64,000 nt of DNA. It comes from JANOBD01 sp031411495 (lineage in GTDB: Bacteria; Planctomycetota; Phycisphaerae; Tepidisphaerales; Tepidisphaeraceae). Below are positions 63,030-64,000 of this stretch, one piece after another. The position numbers were made by a program, and so were the translations under genes. Positions within the stretch are counted from its first letter, which is position 1; the number at the start of each line of letters is the position of its first letter. The notes under the pieces are model-generated. The model was not told the DNA's origin, ran no database searches, and was given only the letters and a program-made list of their open reading frames with translations. The stretch is from the NCBI GenBank assembly GCA_031411495.1, contig JANOBD010000071.1:1-64000 (forward strand), read 5' to 3'.

Positions 63030-64000
63030 GTGTCACCAATCTTGACATCAATCCTCTCGCTGCTTCGACAGAAGACGGTTTGTACCGTTATCGCCTTCAG
63101 TGTCGCTACCCTCAGTACGTTGCTCCTCTGGGATGCTGTGTTTTACCGGGTGCCGTTCGCGCTCTACTTTGCGGCCGTCTCCTTGGTAGCGTGGCGGGCT
63201 GGGTGGGTGGCAGGCCTCGCGGTCGCCGTTGCTGGGGTGCTGACTGTCGCTGCTTACCAGCGGTTCCCCACAGACCTCCTTATCCCCTCGCTGATTCTGC
63301 TGGGAGTGTCGGTGGTCATAAGCCTGCTCGCGGCCATGCGTGATCGGGCGCTTATAGCGATGCGCAGTAGCGAGCGGACCTACAAACTGATGGTCGAAAA
63401 CGTTCGCGACTACGCGTTGTTCATGACCGACGCTGAGGGGAGGGTCACGAAGTGGAACGTCGGTGCTGAACGGGTGCTGGGCTGGCGCGAGGAGGAGATC
63501 GTCGGGAACCCCGCCTCCATAATCTTCACGCCGGAGGACCGGGAGGCGGGTGCCGACGCAGGTGAGATGGAAAAGGCTGCCCGCGACGGCCATGCCGCCG
63601 ACGAACGGTGGCACCAGCGTAAGGACGGTAGCCGGTTCTTTGCGGTAGGGATGATGATGCGGGTGGACGATGAGGCTGGGCGACATGTCGGCTTCACAAA
63701 GGTACTGGGGGATATGACCGAACGGCTACGGGCGGAAGAGACTCGGCGGATGGTCGAGTTCCGCTGGCAACGGCTTGTGGAGCAGTCACCGCTCAGCATC
63801 CAAGTCTTTTCCCCAGATGGCAGCGTTCGACAGGTGAACCGGGCGTGGGAGCGGCTCTGGGGAATCACGTTGGCCGATGTCCCCGGCTACAACATCCTAC
63901 AAGACCCGCAACTCGACGCTGCTGGCATGATTCCCCGCTTCGAGCGTGCCTTTGCGGGCGAGCCGGTAACGATCGAACCGGTTCCTTACACGCTCGACCG
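63030..64000 (+). CDS. membrane PAS-domain sensor protein (partial, runs off the window)
   Basis: The frame from GTG 63030 stays open to the end. Three or four TM helices at about residues 17-100 (TVCTVIAFSVATLSTLLLWD, ALYFAAVSLVAWRAGWVAGL and LLIPSLILLGVSVVISLLAA) resemble a DUF4118-type sensor membrane part. A PAS/PAC pair follows (YKLMVENVRDYALFMTDAEG then RVTKWNVGAERVLGWREEEI), and a second PAS starts at about residue 245 (RLVEQSPLSIQVFSPDGSVR). Such proteins usually end in a histidine kinase; that end is outside the window. Confidence 0.85.
   Translation, partial: MSPILTSILSLLRQKTVCTVIAFSVATLSTLLLWDAVFYRVPFALYFAAVSLVAWRAGWVAGLAVAVAGVLTVAAYQRFPTDLLIPSLILLGVSVVISLLAAMRDRALIAMRSSERTYKLMVENVRDYALFMTDAEGRVTKWNVGAERVLGWREEEIVGNPASIIFTPEDREAGADAGEMEKAARDGHAADERWHQRKDGSRFFAVGMMMRVDDEAGRHVGFTKVLGDMTERLRAEETRRMVEFRWQRLVEQSPLSIQVFSPDGSVRQVNRAWERLWGITLADVPGYNILQDPQLDAAGMIPRFERAFAGEPVTIEPVPYTLD

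Overview
The window looks like chromosome from a high-GC planctomycete, most likely of the Phycisphaerae/Tepidisphaerales kind. The evidence is two proteins ending in PEP-CTERM anchors (VPEPAS plus a hydrophobic run plus an Arg cluster), a surface protein that starts with the planctomycete LEARRLL motif, a gene remnant ending in the planctomycete-style CPTCGYAMRANPARCSECG zinc ribbon, a GspH/prepilin operon, and a TPR protein carrying RNA-polymerase-alpha-CTD domains. These are family-level inferences; no 16S or marker phylogeny is possible here.

Layout. 1-5.6 kb: a small membrane protein, then a CUT1-type sugar ABC importer (solute-binding protein, MalF-like and MalG-like permeases) whose two permease genes are separated by an antisense PEP-CTERM gene. 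5.6-10.9 kb: a type IIA topoisomerase pair (GyrB-like and GyrA-like) with an HNH nuclease and a small partner gene between them. 11-21.2 kb: housekeeping and hypothetical genes (methyltransferase, AsmA-like protein, TIGR03790 protein, zinc ribbon, sugar isomerase/epimerase, Fpg glycosylase, VOC protein, SH3 protein, glycogen-synthase-like glycosyltransferase). 21.4-23.5 kb: a B12-binding-type radical SAM protein and a small zincin.

23.8-33.5 kb is the most interesting chromosomal block. It encodes an exported HlyD-like adaptor, a GAF-TM-HlyD protein, a PqqD-like/site-2-protease/HlyD fusion, a SecA-like ATPase that lacks the wing and two-helix-finger part, and an FHA-zinc-ribbon-rhomboid protein. 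I read it as a candidate undescribed export or maturation machine. A decayed four-helix-bundle (IVP/S23) cassette with inverted-repeat ends sits inside it. 33.5-43.3 kb: an LTXXQ/thioredoxin-like protein, a PEP-CTERM protein, the TPR/alpha-CTD protein, a four-gene pseudopilin operon and a two-gene unit that fits hydroxyproline use (DapA-family aldolase plus hydroxyproline epimerase).

43.5-61 kb is accessory DNA. A tRNA-Ser(CGA) is overlapped by the 3' end of a frameshifted tyrosine integrase. Next come excisionase-type regulators, a five-gene plus-strand run ending in a large serine recombinase, an XRE regulator, and a minus-strand copper-resistance cluster: P-type ATPase, Rieske protein, DUF2231 protein, broken methyltransferase, His-rich exported protein, multicopper oxidase, TolC protein, metal-binding lipoprotein and a small His/Cys protein. 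An IS3-family element with a classical A6G frameshift site follows. 61-63 kb is a graveyard of gene pieces (truncated zinc-ribbon gene, S1/P1 nuclease 5' end fused to a rhamnulokinase 3' end) around one intact surface protein. The window ends inside a membrane PAS sensor gene.

All calls come from reading motifs by eye; no database search was run.
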